A stretch of 64,000 bases of DNA from Sediminispirochaeta smaragdinae DSM 11293 (GTDB lineage: Bacteria > Spirochaetota > Spirochaetia > DSM-16054 > Sediminispirochaetaceae), in assembly GCF_000143985.1 (NCBI RefSeq), contig NC_014364.1, positions 3,720,001-3,784,000 on the forward strand, read 5' to 3'. The translations under genes and the position numbers were made by a program. Each line of letters opens with the position of its first letter. Position 1 is the stretch's first letter. Shown one piece after another: positions 54,002 through 62,720 of this stretch. The notes beneath the pieces are model-generated. The model searched no databases. It saw nothing but the letters and a program-made list of their open reading frames with translations, and was not told the DNA's origin.

Positions 54002-54150
54002 TACTGTTCGGAATCCTGGTGATTGAAGAAGCTCAATTTCTTTTCCTGCAGTCAACTACAAGCCAAACTATGAGGAAAAGCATGCACCAGCCTAAAACCA
54101 AGTGTTTTACCAGCAAAACGGCATAAAAACCACCAGGATTCCGAACACTA
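54002..54150. mobile_element. MITE-like element, copy B (149 bp, TA ends)
   Basis: Left end TACTGTTCGGAATCCTGGTG and right end (read inward) TAGTGTTCGGAATCCTGGTG match at 19 of 20 positions. The internal sequence has no gene. TA lies at both outer edges. It sits between the riboflavin leader and the sufB-like gene, ending 20 bp from the sufB stop. Confidence 0.75.
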
Positions 54151-54170
54151 CGTTTATCTTACATCAAATG

Positions 54171-55307
54171 TTACTCTCCATGACCCGCAAGCTCGGCAAT
54201 CTCGGAAATCCTTCTGTCCAGCTCGGGACCGAGGCCGTGAATATCTGCGTCAAGAAAGCCTCGAACGATCATCGAAATGGCTTCCCGTTCTTCCAGCCCG
54301 TGGGCCATCAAGTATTGTACCTGCTGGGGGGCGATCTTTCCTATGCTCGCCTCATGGCTCATATGCGCCTCTTCATGATGAGAGCGCAAACCGGGAATGG
54401 ATTCGATATAACCATCTGATCCAGGGGTAATCAGCATCCCAGCACAATCCACATGGGCATGACATTCGGCATTCCCTATGAGTAAGCCCTTTTGGATGAT
54501 CTTTCCCCCCGTACAGACTGCACGATGGGCGATCTCTGCGCTAGTGCCCTCCGCATTGAGATAGACATCTCCCCCTAAGGTAATCATGGAAGCCTCGGAG
54601 CCAAGAACGATGCTGAAATATTTCGCTGATGCCCCCGCTCCTTTCAAATATGTCACGGGATTGGATTCCATGATCCCCGCAGGGCGAAGTGATATATAGT
54701 TGCTCACATAACTTCCGCCGGTGTCCACAATGGTCGCGGAATGAGGCATCACCCGAACATCCGGGCTCCAGCTATGAATCATGGTATTGGTCAGCTTGGC
54801 ATGTTTGCCGACGTATGTCTCACTCACCGCGATGTGCTCGCCCCCCTTCATGAAGGGATTTGACACACAACCGGTGATGAGCTCAAGCTCGGCATCCTCT
54901 TCAAGGATCACCACATTATGAAGCAGCTGCCTGCCAAGAGATCCGGTCATATAGAGGGCAGCCTGCGACGGAAGTTTGGCCTTCTCTCCCTCCTTGACTC
55001 TGAGAAAATAGCCGAGCGGTTTCTCAGAGAAGGCCTTGTTTTGGGAAAGGGGACTCGTTTCCTCGGGAATCAGCCCCCAATAGTACCTTTCCCGCAGCCA
55101 GTCGTAGGTTTCCAGTGCATCGGCTATCGGCAGGAGCTCAATTCCATCCACGTAGGAATATGAACAGACAGGAGAAGCGTCCTTCAACACAAATGTCCCG
55201 GACCTATTTTCTTCTGCACTTGTCACGGCAACTTCCGAAAGAGCTTCTCTGTCTTCAGGTTCAAGGGCCTGAAGCTTTCCTGCGATTCTATTATGAGATG
55301 CTTTCAT
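54171..55307 (-). CDS. sufB: SufB/SufD-family Fe-S scaffold protein (minimal SUF)
   Basis: 378 residues, shorter than E. coli SufB (about 495). It starts at ATG 55307 behind GGAGTG, overlapping sufC by 17 bp. The beta-helix core and the C-terminal RSHHEEAHMSHEASIGKIAPQQVQYLMAHGLEEREA in pieces are typical (the H-E-A-x-I-G-K-I motif). HVDCAGMLITPGS lies near 315. It builds Fe-S clusters with SufC. Only one SufB/D gene is present, and no SufS or SufU. Confidence 0.92.
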   Translation of the reverse strand: MKASHNRIAGKLQALEPEDREALSEVAVTSAEENRSGTFVLKDASPVCSYSYVDGIELLPIADALETYDWLRERYYWGLIPEETSPLSQNKAFSEKPLGYFLRVKEGEKAKLPSQAALYMTGSLGRQLLHNVVILEEDAELELITGCVSNPFMKGGEHIAVSETYVGKHAKLTNTMIHSWSPDVRVMPHSATIVDTGGSYVSNYISLRPAGIMESNPVTYLKGAGASAKYFSIVLGSEASMITLGGDVYLNAEGTSAEIAHRAVCTGGKIIQKGLLIGNAECHAHVDCAGMLITPGSDGYIESIPGLRSHHEEAHMSHEASIGKIAPQQVQYLMAHGLEEREAISMIVRGFLDADIHGLGPELDRRISEIAELAGHGE

Positions 55308-56043
55308 GTCTTTTACACTCCACACAGGATCCAAATCCCGATGTAACGATCTTGTTCATAATGATCTGCGGATTTCCGGAGCAGATAAGCTCCCCACCAA
55401 GCATCACGTGGGTTTTATCCACATGAATATACTCTGCCATTCGGTTCGAGTGGGTTATGATCAATCCGGTTCTGCGCTTTGCAGGAATGTCACGCATCGG
55501 TGAGAACAAGGTGTTTATCATTGAACTCAGAAGCTCCAGACCATCGATATCAACACCCGAATCAGGTTCATCAAGCATTGCAAAAAGAGGCTGCCTGCTT
55601 ATGAGAAGAAGGATTTCCGATTTCTTTATTTCCCCGCCTGAGAGGCCTTCATTGATATTGCGGTTCAGAAAAGAGTCCATATTCGTCGATTTAATCAAAC
55701 TATCTATCTCATTTCTCCTTTCCGGATGATCCGCCAAGAGGTAATCAAGCAGCATTTTCAGTTTGACCCCGTCTATTGAAGGGGGCCGCTGTTCGGCCAT
55801 ACCGATACCGAGGCGCGCCCGGTCCGTTATATCAAGCTCGGCCAAATCTTTTCCCATCATGGAGATGCTGCCACCGACAATTTCATATTGGGGATAGCCG
55901 GTAATGGTCATCATCAGGGAAGTTTTCCCACTTCCGTTTGGCCCCAGTAATAGATGGACCTCACCTTCCGGTATATCAAGATTAACGTCGTGGAGAACCT
56001 GTTTCCCCTCGACTTCGACCGTCAGGTTGTTGATATTAATCAT
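55291..56043 (-). CDS. sufC: SufC-type ATPase (minimal SUF)
   Basis: 250-residue ABC ATPase without membrane partner. Walker A is GPNGSGKTSL. The SufC-specific phrase is NINEGLSGGEIKKSEILLL, and the Walker B is AMLDEPDSGVDIDGL. The C-terminus carries CVEC, which I have not seen as a SufC hallmark. It energises the SufB scaffold. 35 bp downstream of a MarR gene. Confidence 0.93.
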   Translation of the reverse strand: MININNLTVEVEGKQVLHDVNLDIPEGEVHLLLGPNGSGKTSLMMTITGYPQYEIVGGSISMMGKDLAELDITDRARLGIGMAEQRPPSIDGVKLKMLLDYLLADHPERRNEIDSLIKSTNMDSFLNRNINEGLSGGEIKKSEILLLISRQPLFAMLDEPDSGVDIDGLELLSSMINTLFSPMRDIPAKRRTGLIITHSNRMAEYIHVDKTHVMLGGELICSGNPQIIMNKIVTSGFGSCVECKRHESIS

Positions 56044-56078
56044 ATATCCCCCTATATAATCAGGATGAACAGGAGAAA

Positions 56079-56516
56079 CTACACATGCTTCCCCATCATT
56101 TTGTCGAACTTCTCTACAAAGGATCCTATGACTTCCAGTTCATGCGTATTTAAATCTTCCAGAAAGGTGAAGAATTCGCCGTCATGCCGCCGATGGTACT
56201 CTTCGTGGCCGTGATAGGCTGTAAGCCCCTTATCGGTAAGAGAAACCAGTATCCTGGTGTTGTTGCTTTCGTCCGGGTACTTTCTCACTAACCCTTTTTT
56301 TTCAAGCCGCTTCAGAATCTGCGAAGCAGCCCCCCTTGTAACCCCAAATTTCCTTGCGATCTCCGACACATGCAAAGACGCATAATCACCGAGAAGCTTT
56401 ATAACATGAATCTCGCTACGGTATATTTCAATATCCGTATCAAATCGCTGGGAACACTTGCTGGTAGCGGCAATTTTTTCTACAAGACACATGAAATCTT
56501 CAATCAGTATATCCAT
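56079..56516 (-). CDS. MarR-family regulator of the suf genes
   Basis: 145 residues. HVSEIARKFGVTRGAASQILKRLEKKGLVRKYPDESNNTRILVSLT in pieces is a MarR winged helix. Two N-terminal cysteines (C10, C21) could sense redox or bind a cluster, which is speculation. First gene of the sufC-sufB operon, so likely its regulator in place of IscR/SufR. Confidence 0.9.
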   Translation of the reverse strand: MDILIEDFMCLVEKIAATSKCSQRFDTDIEIYRSEIHVIKLLGDYASLHVSEIARKFGVTRGAASQILKRLEKKGLVRKYPDESNNTRILVSLTDKGLTAYHGHEEYHRRHDGEFFTFLEDLNTHELEVIGSFVEKFDKMMGKHV

Positions 56517-56548
56517 AGTAGCCTTCTTTAACTAACTTAACCAAGACT

Positions 56549-56577
56549 AATGTATAGCCACTATACATACTTGTCAA
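56549..56577 (-). promoter_or_regulatory. Promoter/operator of the MarR-sufC-sufB operon
   Basis: Minus-strand TTGACA (56572-56577), 17-base spacer, TACATT (56549-56554). The dyad TGTATAG-CCA-CTATACA (56551-56567) fills the spacer and the -10. Confidence 0.7.
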
Positions 56578-56734
56578 GCATCCGCTACCCCACAAAAAAA
56601 GTATAAAGAACACGTAAATCCGTAAACAGCGGAATTGACTACTAATTTAGTATATATTACTCTACAATAGAATCGATAGCCAAAGCTTTTTTTATTACCT
56701 TTAGCTATTAAGAAAGAGAAAGGGAGATTACTAT

Positions 56735-57352
56735 ATGCCGCAAAAAAAGCCGCCAAGAGGAAAAATTGTCAGAAGGCTGGGGGTCAATCTCTTTGGAAAC
56801 CCCAAATACGACAGAATACTCAAGAAAAAGCCCAATGGTCCGGGAAAATCCCCGAAAAACAGGCGAGGAAGGAAGATATCGGATTATGGTATGCAGCTTC
56901 TTGAGAAACAGAAAGTCCGATACTGTTACGGCCTCTCCGAAAAACAATTCCGTACCACCTTTTTTGAAGCAAAAAGGAAACAGGGCGTCACCGATGAGAT
57001 TTTTATCCAGTTACTCGAATCGCGACTGGATAATAGTATCTATCGTCTCGGCTGGGCCGTATCGAGAGAGCAGGCCAGGCAGATGGTGAGCCACAAGCAC
57101 TTCAAGGTAAACGGACAATCGACGAATATTCCATCGATACGTCTGAAGCCTGGAGATGAAATTGCTGTACGGGATAAGAAAAATATTCAGGCAATCATAC
57201 GAGAAAGAATTGTAAACTCGGGACGGGCAAGAACACCATGGCTCAGTGCCGACAACGACAAGCTGATTGCGACATATGATGCACATCCGTCACTTGAAGC
57301 GGCAAAGCCCGTGGGAGATCTCCAGGCAATTATCGAGTTCTATTCAAAATAA
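56735..57352 (+). CDS. rpsD: 30S ribosomal protein S4
   Basis: 205 residues, S4 N-terminal domain and then the S4 RNA-binding domain: ISDYGMQLLEKQKVRYCYGLSEKQFR in pieces, ESRLDNSIYRLGWAVSREQARQMVSHKHFKVNG in pieces. The N-terminus lacks the Cys pairs of zinc-binding S4. AGGGAG precedes the ATG. It stands alone, not in the usual alpha operon with rpoA and rpsK. Confidence 0.95.
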   Translation: MPQKKPPRGKIVRRLGVNLFGNPKYDRILKKKPNGPGKSPKNRRGRKISDYGMQLLEKQKVRYCYGLSEKQFRTTFFEAKRKQGVTDEIFIQLLESRLDNSIYRLGWAVSREQARQMVSHKHFKVNGQSTNIPSIRLKPGDEIAVRDKKNIQAIIRERIVNSGRARTPWLSADNDKLIATYDAHPSLEAAKPVGDLQAIIEFYSK

Positions 57353-57355
57353 GTG

Positions 57356-57377
57356 TAGTGTTCCGAATCCTGGTGAT
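57356..57377 (+). repeat. Single end of the MITE-like repeat
   Basis: TAGTGTTCCGAATCCTGGTG differs at one position from the family end. It begins 3 bp after the rpsD stop codon. I see no matching right end before the aldolase gene, so this may be a truncated copy. Confidence 0.55.
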
Positions 57378-57480
57378 ACTCATACCGTTTTTCCGGTGAA
57401 ATCCCTTGCTTATACAAACAAGAGGCATTACCTTCAAACTGAAGGGTATCAATCATTGCAATTTTTATGAGGGGTATTAG

Positions 57481-58368
57481 ATGAATAAAAAACAGTTGGA
57501 AGTCATGAAAAACGGCAAGGGATTTATCGCCGCCCTTGATCAAAGTGGAGGGAGCACCCCCAAGGCTTTGGCTGCCTACGGAATAGAAAGCAATGAGTAT
57601 TCATCGGAAGCACAAATGTTCGATCTGGTACATCAAATGCGTACGCGTATAATAAAAAGCCCGGCCTTCACAAAAGACCATATTCTGGGTGCCATTCTTT
57701 TCGAACGGACAATGGATAGTCTTGTCGATGATATGTATACGGCCGATTTTCTCTGGGACAGAAAGGGTATAGTGCCCTTTCTAAAGGTCGACAAGGGACT
57801 TGCAGAGTTGCAGGACGGCGTCCAGGTCATGAAACCGATTCCCAATCTCGATGATGTCTTGTCTCGGGCTGTAAAGCGAAATATCTTCGGTACAAAAATG
57901 CGTTCGGTAATAAAGGAAGCTAACGAGACGGGAATAAAACGGATCGTCGATCAGCAGTTTGAGATTGGAATGAAGATAGTCGGCTACGGGCTTGTCCCGA
58001 TTCTTGAGCCTGAGGTGGATATCCACTGTCCCGAAAAAAAACGCTGCGAACAGATCATGCGGGAAGAAATTATTTCTCGTTTGCGGCAAATAGATGAAAC
58101 GGTACGCCTGATGTTCAAGCTTACCATTCCGGATGAAAACAACTTTTATGCTCCATTAATGCATGATCCCCGTGTTGTCCGGGTCGTCGCACTGTCTGGC
58201 GGGTATACCCGGAATGAGGCCAACAATAAGCTGGCCCAGAATTCCGGTTTAATTGCAAGTTTCTCCCGGGCATTAGCCGAGGGATTGTCTGCCCGGCAAA
58301 GTGATCAGGAATTTGATACGGTCCTCGGAAGCTCCATAGCGTCTATCTACGAGGCTTCTATAGCATAA
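57481..58368 (+). CDS. fda: Class I fructose-bisphosphate aldolase
   Basis: 295 residues, single-domain Schiff-base aldolase like the staphylococcal enzyme: [22 protein letters not shown] in pieces at the start, [48 protein letters not shown] and [11 protein letters not shown]. The Schiff-base lysine is expected in the FKLTIP segment. It cleaves fructose 1,6-bisphosphate in glycolysis without a metal. GAGGGG lies upstream. A strong terminator follows. Confidence 0.94.
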   Translation: MNKKQLEVMKNGKGFIAALDQSGGSTPKALAAYGIESNEYSSEAQMFDLVHQMRTRIIKSPAFTKDHILGAILFERTMDSLVDDMYTADFLWDRKGIVPFLKVDKGLAELQDGVQVMKPIPNLDDVLSRAVKRNIFGTKMRSVIKEANETGIKRIVDQQFEIGMKIVGYGLVPILEPEVDIHCPEKKRCEQIMREEIISRLRQIDETVRLMFKLTIPDENNFYAPLMHDPRVVRVVALSGGYTRNEANNKLAQNSGLIASFSRALAEGLSARQSDQEFDTVLGSSIASIYEASIA

Positions 58369-58372
58369 GAGA

Positions 58373-58414
58373 AAAGGGGCCTTTTGCATATTTGCCTTTG
58401 CAACAGGCCCCTTT
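58373..58414. terminator. Bidirectional terminator between fda and the ABC pair
   Basis: 10-bp perfect stem AAAGGGGCCT (58373-58382) / AGGCCCCTTT (58405-58414) with a 22-nt loop that can itself form a TGCA-rich stem. A/T at both flanks lets it serve the plus-strand aldolase and the minus-strand ABC gene. Confidence 0.8.
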
Positions 58415-58436
58415 ATCAATCCATCACTAAACGTTG

Positions 58437-60170
58437 TTAATTATTCTGATATTGTGCTTTTACCATTGATGAAAAAATCCCCTGCTGCTTCTCCAATTCC
58501 CACGGTGCGCCTGTTTCGGCTATCGATCCATTTTTGATAACAACAATCTTGTCTGCCCCGGAAACGGTCCTCATGCGATGGGCGATAATCAAAACCGTCT
58601 TGTTTTTTATAAGTTCGCTCAGCGCACTCTGAATTTTGCTCTCATTCTCCGCATCCAGTGATGCCGTGGCCTCGTCCAGCAGGATAATCGGCGCATCTTT
58701 TAGCATGGCCCGGGCTATGGATATGCGCTGTCGTTCGCCTCCGGACAATTTTTCCCCGTTTTCTCCGATCAAGGTGGCATATCCTTGCGGAAGCCTGCGG
58801 ACAAAGTCGTCGCATTGAGCCAAGTGTGCAGCCTGTAAGATTTCTTTATCACTAGCCTCTTTTTTCCCAAGGCGTATATTATCCATGACACTTGCATTAA
58901 ACAGGGTCACATCCTGAAAGACGATTGAAAAATTCTCCAGGAGGGTTTCGGGGTCAATGAGGGAAATATCTTCTCCACCCAGGGTTATGCGACCATTGTT
59001 AATATCCCAGAAGCGCGCAGACAGCTTGGCAACGGTACTTTTCCCGCCGCCGGATGGACCGACAAGCGCCGTTACCTCGCCCTGCTTTGCGGTAAAGGAG
59101 ACATGTTTCAAGGTCTGCATATCATCCTGGTAAGAAAAGTCGACATTACTGAATTCGATATCATAATTCTTCGGCTGGAATTCGGTACGACCTTCCTGCC
59201 GTGGCATATGGTCCATCTCTTTCATGCGGTCTATACGCACGTTGAGATATATCAGTGCCGCAAAATTGTTCAAGGCCTCCATAATCGGGTTATAGATCCG
59301 TGCCGCAACAACAAGAAAAACGAGATAGGTAAATATACTTATCGTCCCGGTTGATACGAGATAAGCACCGGCCAGTATGACGCTGGGAAGGCCAAGCTTC
59401 AATATCGCATACGAAACATTGATAAGGGCGCCGGTCAAAAGCTCTGATTTTATCAATGTTTCTTCGTAATTGTCCAATTCCCCATTAATGATAAGAGAAC
59501 GAGCCTCCTCCCTGTTATAGGATTTTATCTCATGGATGGCGTCCAGCCCCTCCTGAATACTATCGGAGATACCTCTCTTCAAGTTATACAGCAGCACATG
59601 CGATCTGCTTTGGAATTTTCTCGACAGATAAAAAACCAAGGCGGCAACAGGGACCACCCAGAATACGGCAAGAGCGAGCTGCCAGTTGTAAAGAAACAGC
59701 ATCACCCCCATAATGATTATGGTGACAATTGCGGCATAGAGCTGAGGAACGGTATGAGAAAAAAGCTGCTCTATCTGTGTGGCATCTTCCATTATGGTAG
59801 AACTTAGATCGGCGACATCCTTTTTTCCGAAAAAGGCCAGAGGTAATTTCCGCAGGGTTTCCGCCAGGCTGATTCGCCGACGAGCGCTTTCTTCATAGAT
59901 TCTGGTGTAGGCCGAATCGTATTGGAAATAGGTAATGATAAGCATCACCAAAAACAATATGAAGGCCATAACAACATAAGAGAGGATGCTGCTGCCCCGG
60001 CTACCTGAAGCATGTAAAAGAACGCCTAGGTATTCATCCAAGAATTTAAACCCAAGGACCACCGGGAACATAAAGCTGAGATCCATTACAATGGTCCAGA
60101 TAATGGCGCCGCGAAGATCTTTTGCGCCCTTCTCGGACATCGCGTATGTCTTCTGAAAAAACCTGATCAT
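58437..60170 (-). CDS. ABC half-transporter (YbtQ/IrtB-like), second of pair
   Basis: 577 residues: six membrane helices (no signal peptide) then ATPase with GPSGGGKSTVAKL, VFQDVTLFN, LSGGERQRISIARA, LLDEATASLDAENE and AHRMRTV. It begins 1 bp after the partner's stop, behind AGGAGAATAAT. It closely resembles, in motif wording, the pair at 38.7-42.3 kb. Function: transport of an unknown compound, divergent from a MarR operon. Confidence 0.9.
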   Translation of the reverse strand: MIRFFQKTYAMSEKGAKDLRGAIIWTIVMDLSFMFPVVLGFKFLDEYLGVLLHASGSRGSSILSYVVMAFILFLVMLIITYFQYDSAYTRIYEESARRRISLAETLRKLPLAFFGKKDVADLSSTIMEDATQIEQLFSHTVPQLYAAIVTIIIMGVMLFLYNWQLALAVFWVVPVAALVFYLSRKFQSRSHVLLYNLKRGISDSIQEGLDAIHEIKSYNREEARSLIINGELDNYEETLIKSELLTGALINVSYAILKLGLPSVILAGAYLVSTGTISIFTYLVFLVVAARIYNPIMEALNNFAALIYLNVRIDRMKEMDHMPRQEGRTEFQPKNYDIEFSNVDFSYQDDMQTLKHVSFTAKQGEVTALVGPSGGGKSTVAKLSARFWDINNGRITLGGEDISLIDPETLLENFSIVFQDVTLFNASVMDNIRLGKKEASDKEILQAAHLAQCDDFVRRLPQGYATLIGENGEKLSGGERQRISIARAMLKDAPIILLDEATASLDAENESKIQSALSELIKNKTVLIIAHRMRTVSGADKIVVIKNGSIAETGAPWELEKQQGIFSSMVKAQYQNN

Positions 60171-60171
60171 A

Positions 60172-61971
60172 TTATTCTCCTATACCCACAGTCTCTTTGG
60201 CCGCGATTTTCCAGGCAACGGACCTTTGATATTCATCCCACATGGTCTTATAGATCCCGCCGTTATCCAGCAGCTGTTGGTGAGTGCCTTCCTCCGCGAT
60301 CCTTCCGCGCTCAATCACCAGAATCCGGTCGACATGTTGTACGGTGGTAAGCCGATGGGCAATCATCAGTGTCGTCTTTCCCCGGCTAAGCTCTTTCAGA
60401 GCCTTCTGGATGAGGTGCTCGTTTTCCGGATCTGCAAAAGCAGTGGCTTCATCCAAAAGCACGATGGGGGCATCTTTGACTATGGCTCTGGCAAGGGCGA
60501 TCCGCTGCTGTTCTCCGCCCGATAGATAGGTTCCTTTGGAACCGATTACCGTGTCCAGTCCATCCGGAAGTTTGTCAATTATTTCCCTCGACTGTGAGGA
60601 ATCGATGGCCTGGGAAATGGTATCGTCATCAACATTCTTCTTTCCAAAAACGATATTTTCCCGTAAAGGACCTTTAAACAGTCGCGTGGTTTGAAAAACA
60701 AAGGAGATCGTATCCATCAGTTCTTTCCTGGGGATATCCTTGACATTTATCCCTCCGACCAGAATTTCCCCCTCATCCACATCCCAGAAACGCGCAGCCA
60801 GCCGGGCAATGGTTGTTTTGCCTCCTCCCGATGCGCCGACTAAAGCAATTGTTTCGCCTTCGTGTAACGTAAAGCTGACACCATCAAGGGCGGGCTGATC
60901 ACTGCCTTCGTAGGAAAATACAACATCCTTGAATTCCAGGCGGTGATTCATAATTTCTTTTGTGATTTCGCTATACCCAAGGCCCGGATACTGTAAAAGC
61001 TTATCCAGTCTGTCGATGGCTTGTTCCGCGATCATTGCATTCTGCTGAAAATACATGGAACGCATCAAAAGCAGGGTAAAGATAGGAGAAATCAACATGT
61101 AAAAGACGAAATCGGCCAGCACGAGAGGGATCTCGGCTCCCCTTCCGATTAATAGGATTGCAATGGGAATTAAAAAGAAGCCGGCGGATTCCATAATCGC
61201 GGTATAAAACGACATGGGCCTTCGCCAGAGCAGTGTATAGGCATGCACCATCTCCTTATATCGGATAATGCTGTCGTGAAAACGCTTAAATGAAAAAATA
61301 CTTTGTCCGAAGGTTTTCACAACCGGAATACCGCGGATATATTCCACGGATTCCGAGCTCATCTCCTCCAGAGAATCGAAATACTTCTTTTGGAACGTTT
61401 TTCCCTGAGAGCTCATCATGAATTTCATGGTGATGAATCCCAGGATAATGGGAAAAAGGGACGCAAGCCCCATCCTCCAGTCCACGACAAACAGCAGCAC
61501 CAAAAGGATTATGGGAGAGATGATACTGCCCGCCATATCCGGAAGCTGATGCGCCAAAAAGGTGTGTGTCGTACCGGCCCCGTCGTTTACGATCTTTCGG
61601 ATTTTTCCGCTGGAGTGCTTATCGAAAAAGCCCAGCGGCATCGACAGGATCTTTTGCATGCCGATCTTCTGCATACCTACCTCCACCCGAAAGGCAGCAA
61701 GGTGGGAGCTCATAAGCGCACAGAAGTAAAAGACAACACCGCCCAAGGCACAGGCAAACGCTACCCATGCATAGAAGCCAACACGGGTCATGTCAATCGC
61801 CGAAGGGTTTGAGAGGATATTGCGTGTTATGTACCATACCAGCACAAAAGGCAGGATATTGAGTATTGCGGAAATTCCCGATAATACCAAAGCCAAAGGC
61901 AAAAGCGCTTTCTTTTTACCCATATAAGGTAAAAACCGCTGTAAGACAAATTCTTTTTTCTTTTCAGGCAT
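60172..61971 (-). CDS. ABC half-transporter (YbtP/IrtA-like), first of pair
   Basis: 599 residues when started at ATG 61971, 9 bases after AGGAGG. Membrane domain, then ATPase with GASGGGKTTIARL, FVFQTTRLF, LSGGEQQRIALARA, VLLDEATAFADPENE and AHRLTTV. First gene of a two-gene leftward operon, divergent from marR with shared operators in the 284-bp gap. Confidence 0.9.
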   Translation of the reverse strand: MPEKKKEFVLQRFLPYMGKKKALLPLALVLSGISAILNILPFVLVWYITRNILSNPSAIDMTRVGFYAWVAFACALGGVVFYFCALMSSHLAAFRVEVGMQKIGMQKILSMPLGFFDKHSSGKIRKIVNDGAGTTHTFLAHQLPDMAGSIISPIILLVLLFVVDWRMGLASLFPIILGFITMKFMMSSQGKTFQKKYFDSLEEMSSESVEYIRGIPVVKTFGQSIFSFKRFHDSIIRYKEMVHAYTLLWRRPMSFYTAIMESAGFFLIPIAILLIGRGAEIPLVLADFVFYMLISPIFTLLLMRSMYFQQNAMIAEQAIDRLDKLLQYPGLGYSEITKEIMNHRLEFKDVVFSYEGSDQPALDGVSFTLHEGETIALVGASGGGKTTIARLAARFWDVDEGEILVGGINVKDIPRKELMDTISFVFQTTRLFKGPLRENIVFGKKNVDDDTISQAIDSSQSREIIDKLPDGLDTVIGSKGTYLSGGEQQRIALARAIVKDAPIVLLDEATAFADPENEHLIQKALKELSRGKTTLMIAHRLTTVQHVDRILVIERGRIAEEGTHQQLLDNGGIYKTMWDEYQRSVAWKIAAKETVGIGE

Positions 61972-62169
61972 CGTACCTGACCTCCTGATCAACTATTTTT
62001 TCCGATGTATCCCTCTTCCCAAAGATAGATCGTTGCAAATCGCCAACATTGACGTTTCCTCTACATGAAGCTTAACGGCATAATACGCCAATCCTAATAT
62101 AATTTGTTTAACCTAATTTTAAATCAAATTCAATACCTTGATTCCCCAATTGGTACGAACTTGTTAAAA

Positions 62170-62236
62170 CAATATGTTTTAGTAACTAAAACATATTGAC
62201 AGCAACAGTGAAAGTGATAATACTTTAGTTACTAAA
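62170..62236. promoter_or_regulatory. Two MarR-type operators and a promoter in the divergent gap
   Basis: Site 1 is a 29-bp dyad (arms 62170-62183 and 62185-62198) with core TTTTAGTAACTAAAA. Site 2 (62224-62236) is TTTAGT-T-ACTAAA. Both share the core TTTAGTnACTAAA. The plus-strand TTGACA (62196-62201) overlaps site 1 and a TAATAC/AATACT -10 sits just before site 2. A repressor on both sites would shut the marR promoter and could also affect the leftward ABC genes. Confidence 0.8.
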
Positions 62237-62255
62237 ATAAATATGGGATTATTGT

Positions 62256-62720
62256 ATGGAAGAAAGCTCGAGGATAATGCGGCAAGCGGCAAAGATACAG
62301 AGTCGAATCAACTCCAATGATAAAAAGCCTCGTCCTTTCGGAACAAGTCAATTACTGCATCAGTCGGAAATCCACTTTATCGATGCCATAGAACAGGGAG
62401 AAGGGATAAACGCATCCCGATTATCACAAAAGCTGGGGATCACAAACGGTGCGGTTACACAAATTGCAGACAAACTCGTAAAGAAGAAGCTCATTCGTAA
62501 GTACAAAAAAGAGAGCAACAAAAAAGAAGTATATCTGAAATTAACGGAAGAAGGAGAAATTGCCTTCGACAACCATAGGATATTTCATAAAGAGCTACAT
62601 GACAAAATAGTCGAATACCTCGACGGCCTAAACAAAGAACAAACGGAGGCTATACGCGGGCTCATGGACGTCATCGAGCACTATCTACCAGATCTATCAA
62701 AGGAGGGACAACAGACATGA
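62256..62720 (+). CDS. MarR-family transcriptional regulator
   Basis: 154 residues. EGINASRLSQKLGITNGAVTQIADKLVKKKLIRKYKKESNKKEVYLKLT in pieces is a MarR winged helix. It overlaps the next gene by 4 bp (ATGA). It likely binds the TTTAGTnACTAAA sites just upstream and controls both divergent operons. Confidence 0.92.
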   Translation: MEESSRIMRQAAKIQSRINSNDKKPRPFGTSQLLHQSEIHFIDAIEQGEGINASRLSQKLGITNGAVTQIADKLVKKKLIRKYKKESNKKEVYLKLTEEGEIAFDNHRIFHKELHDKIVEYLDGLNKEQTEAIRGLMDVIEHYLPDLSKEGQQT

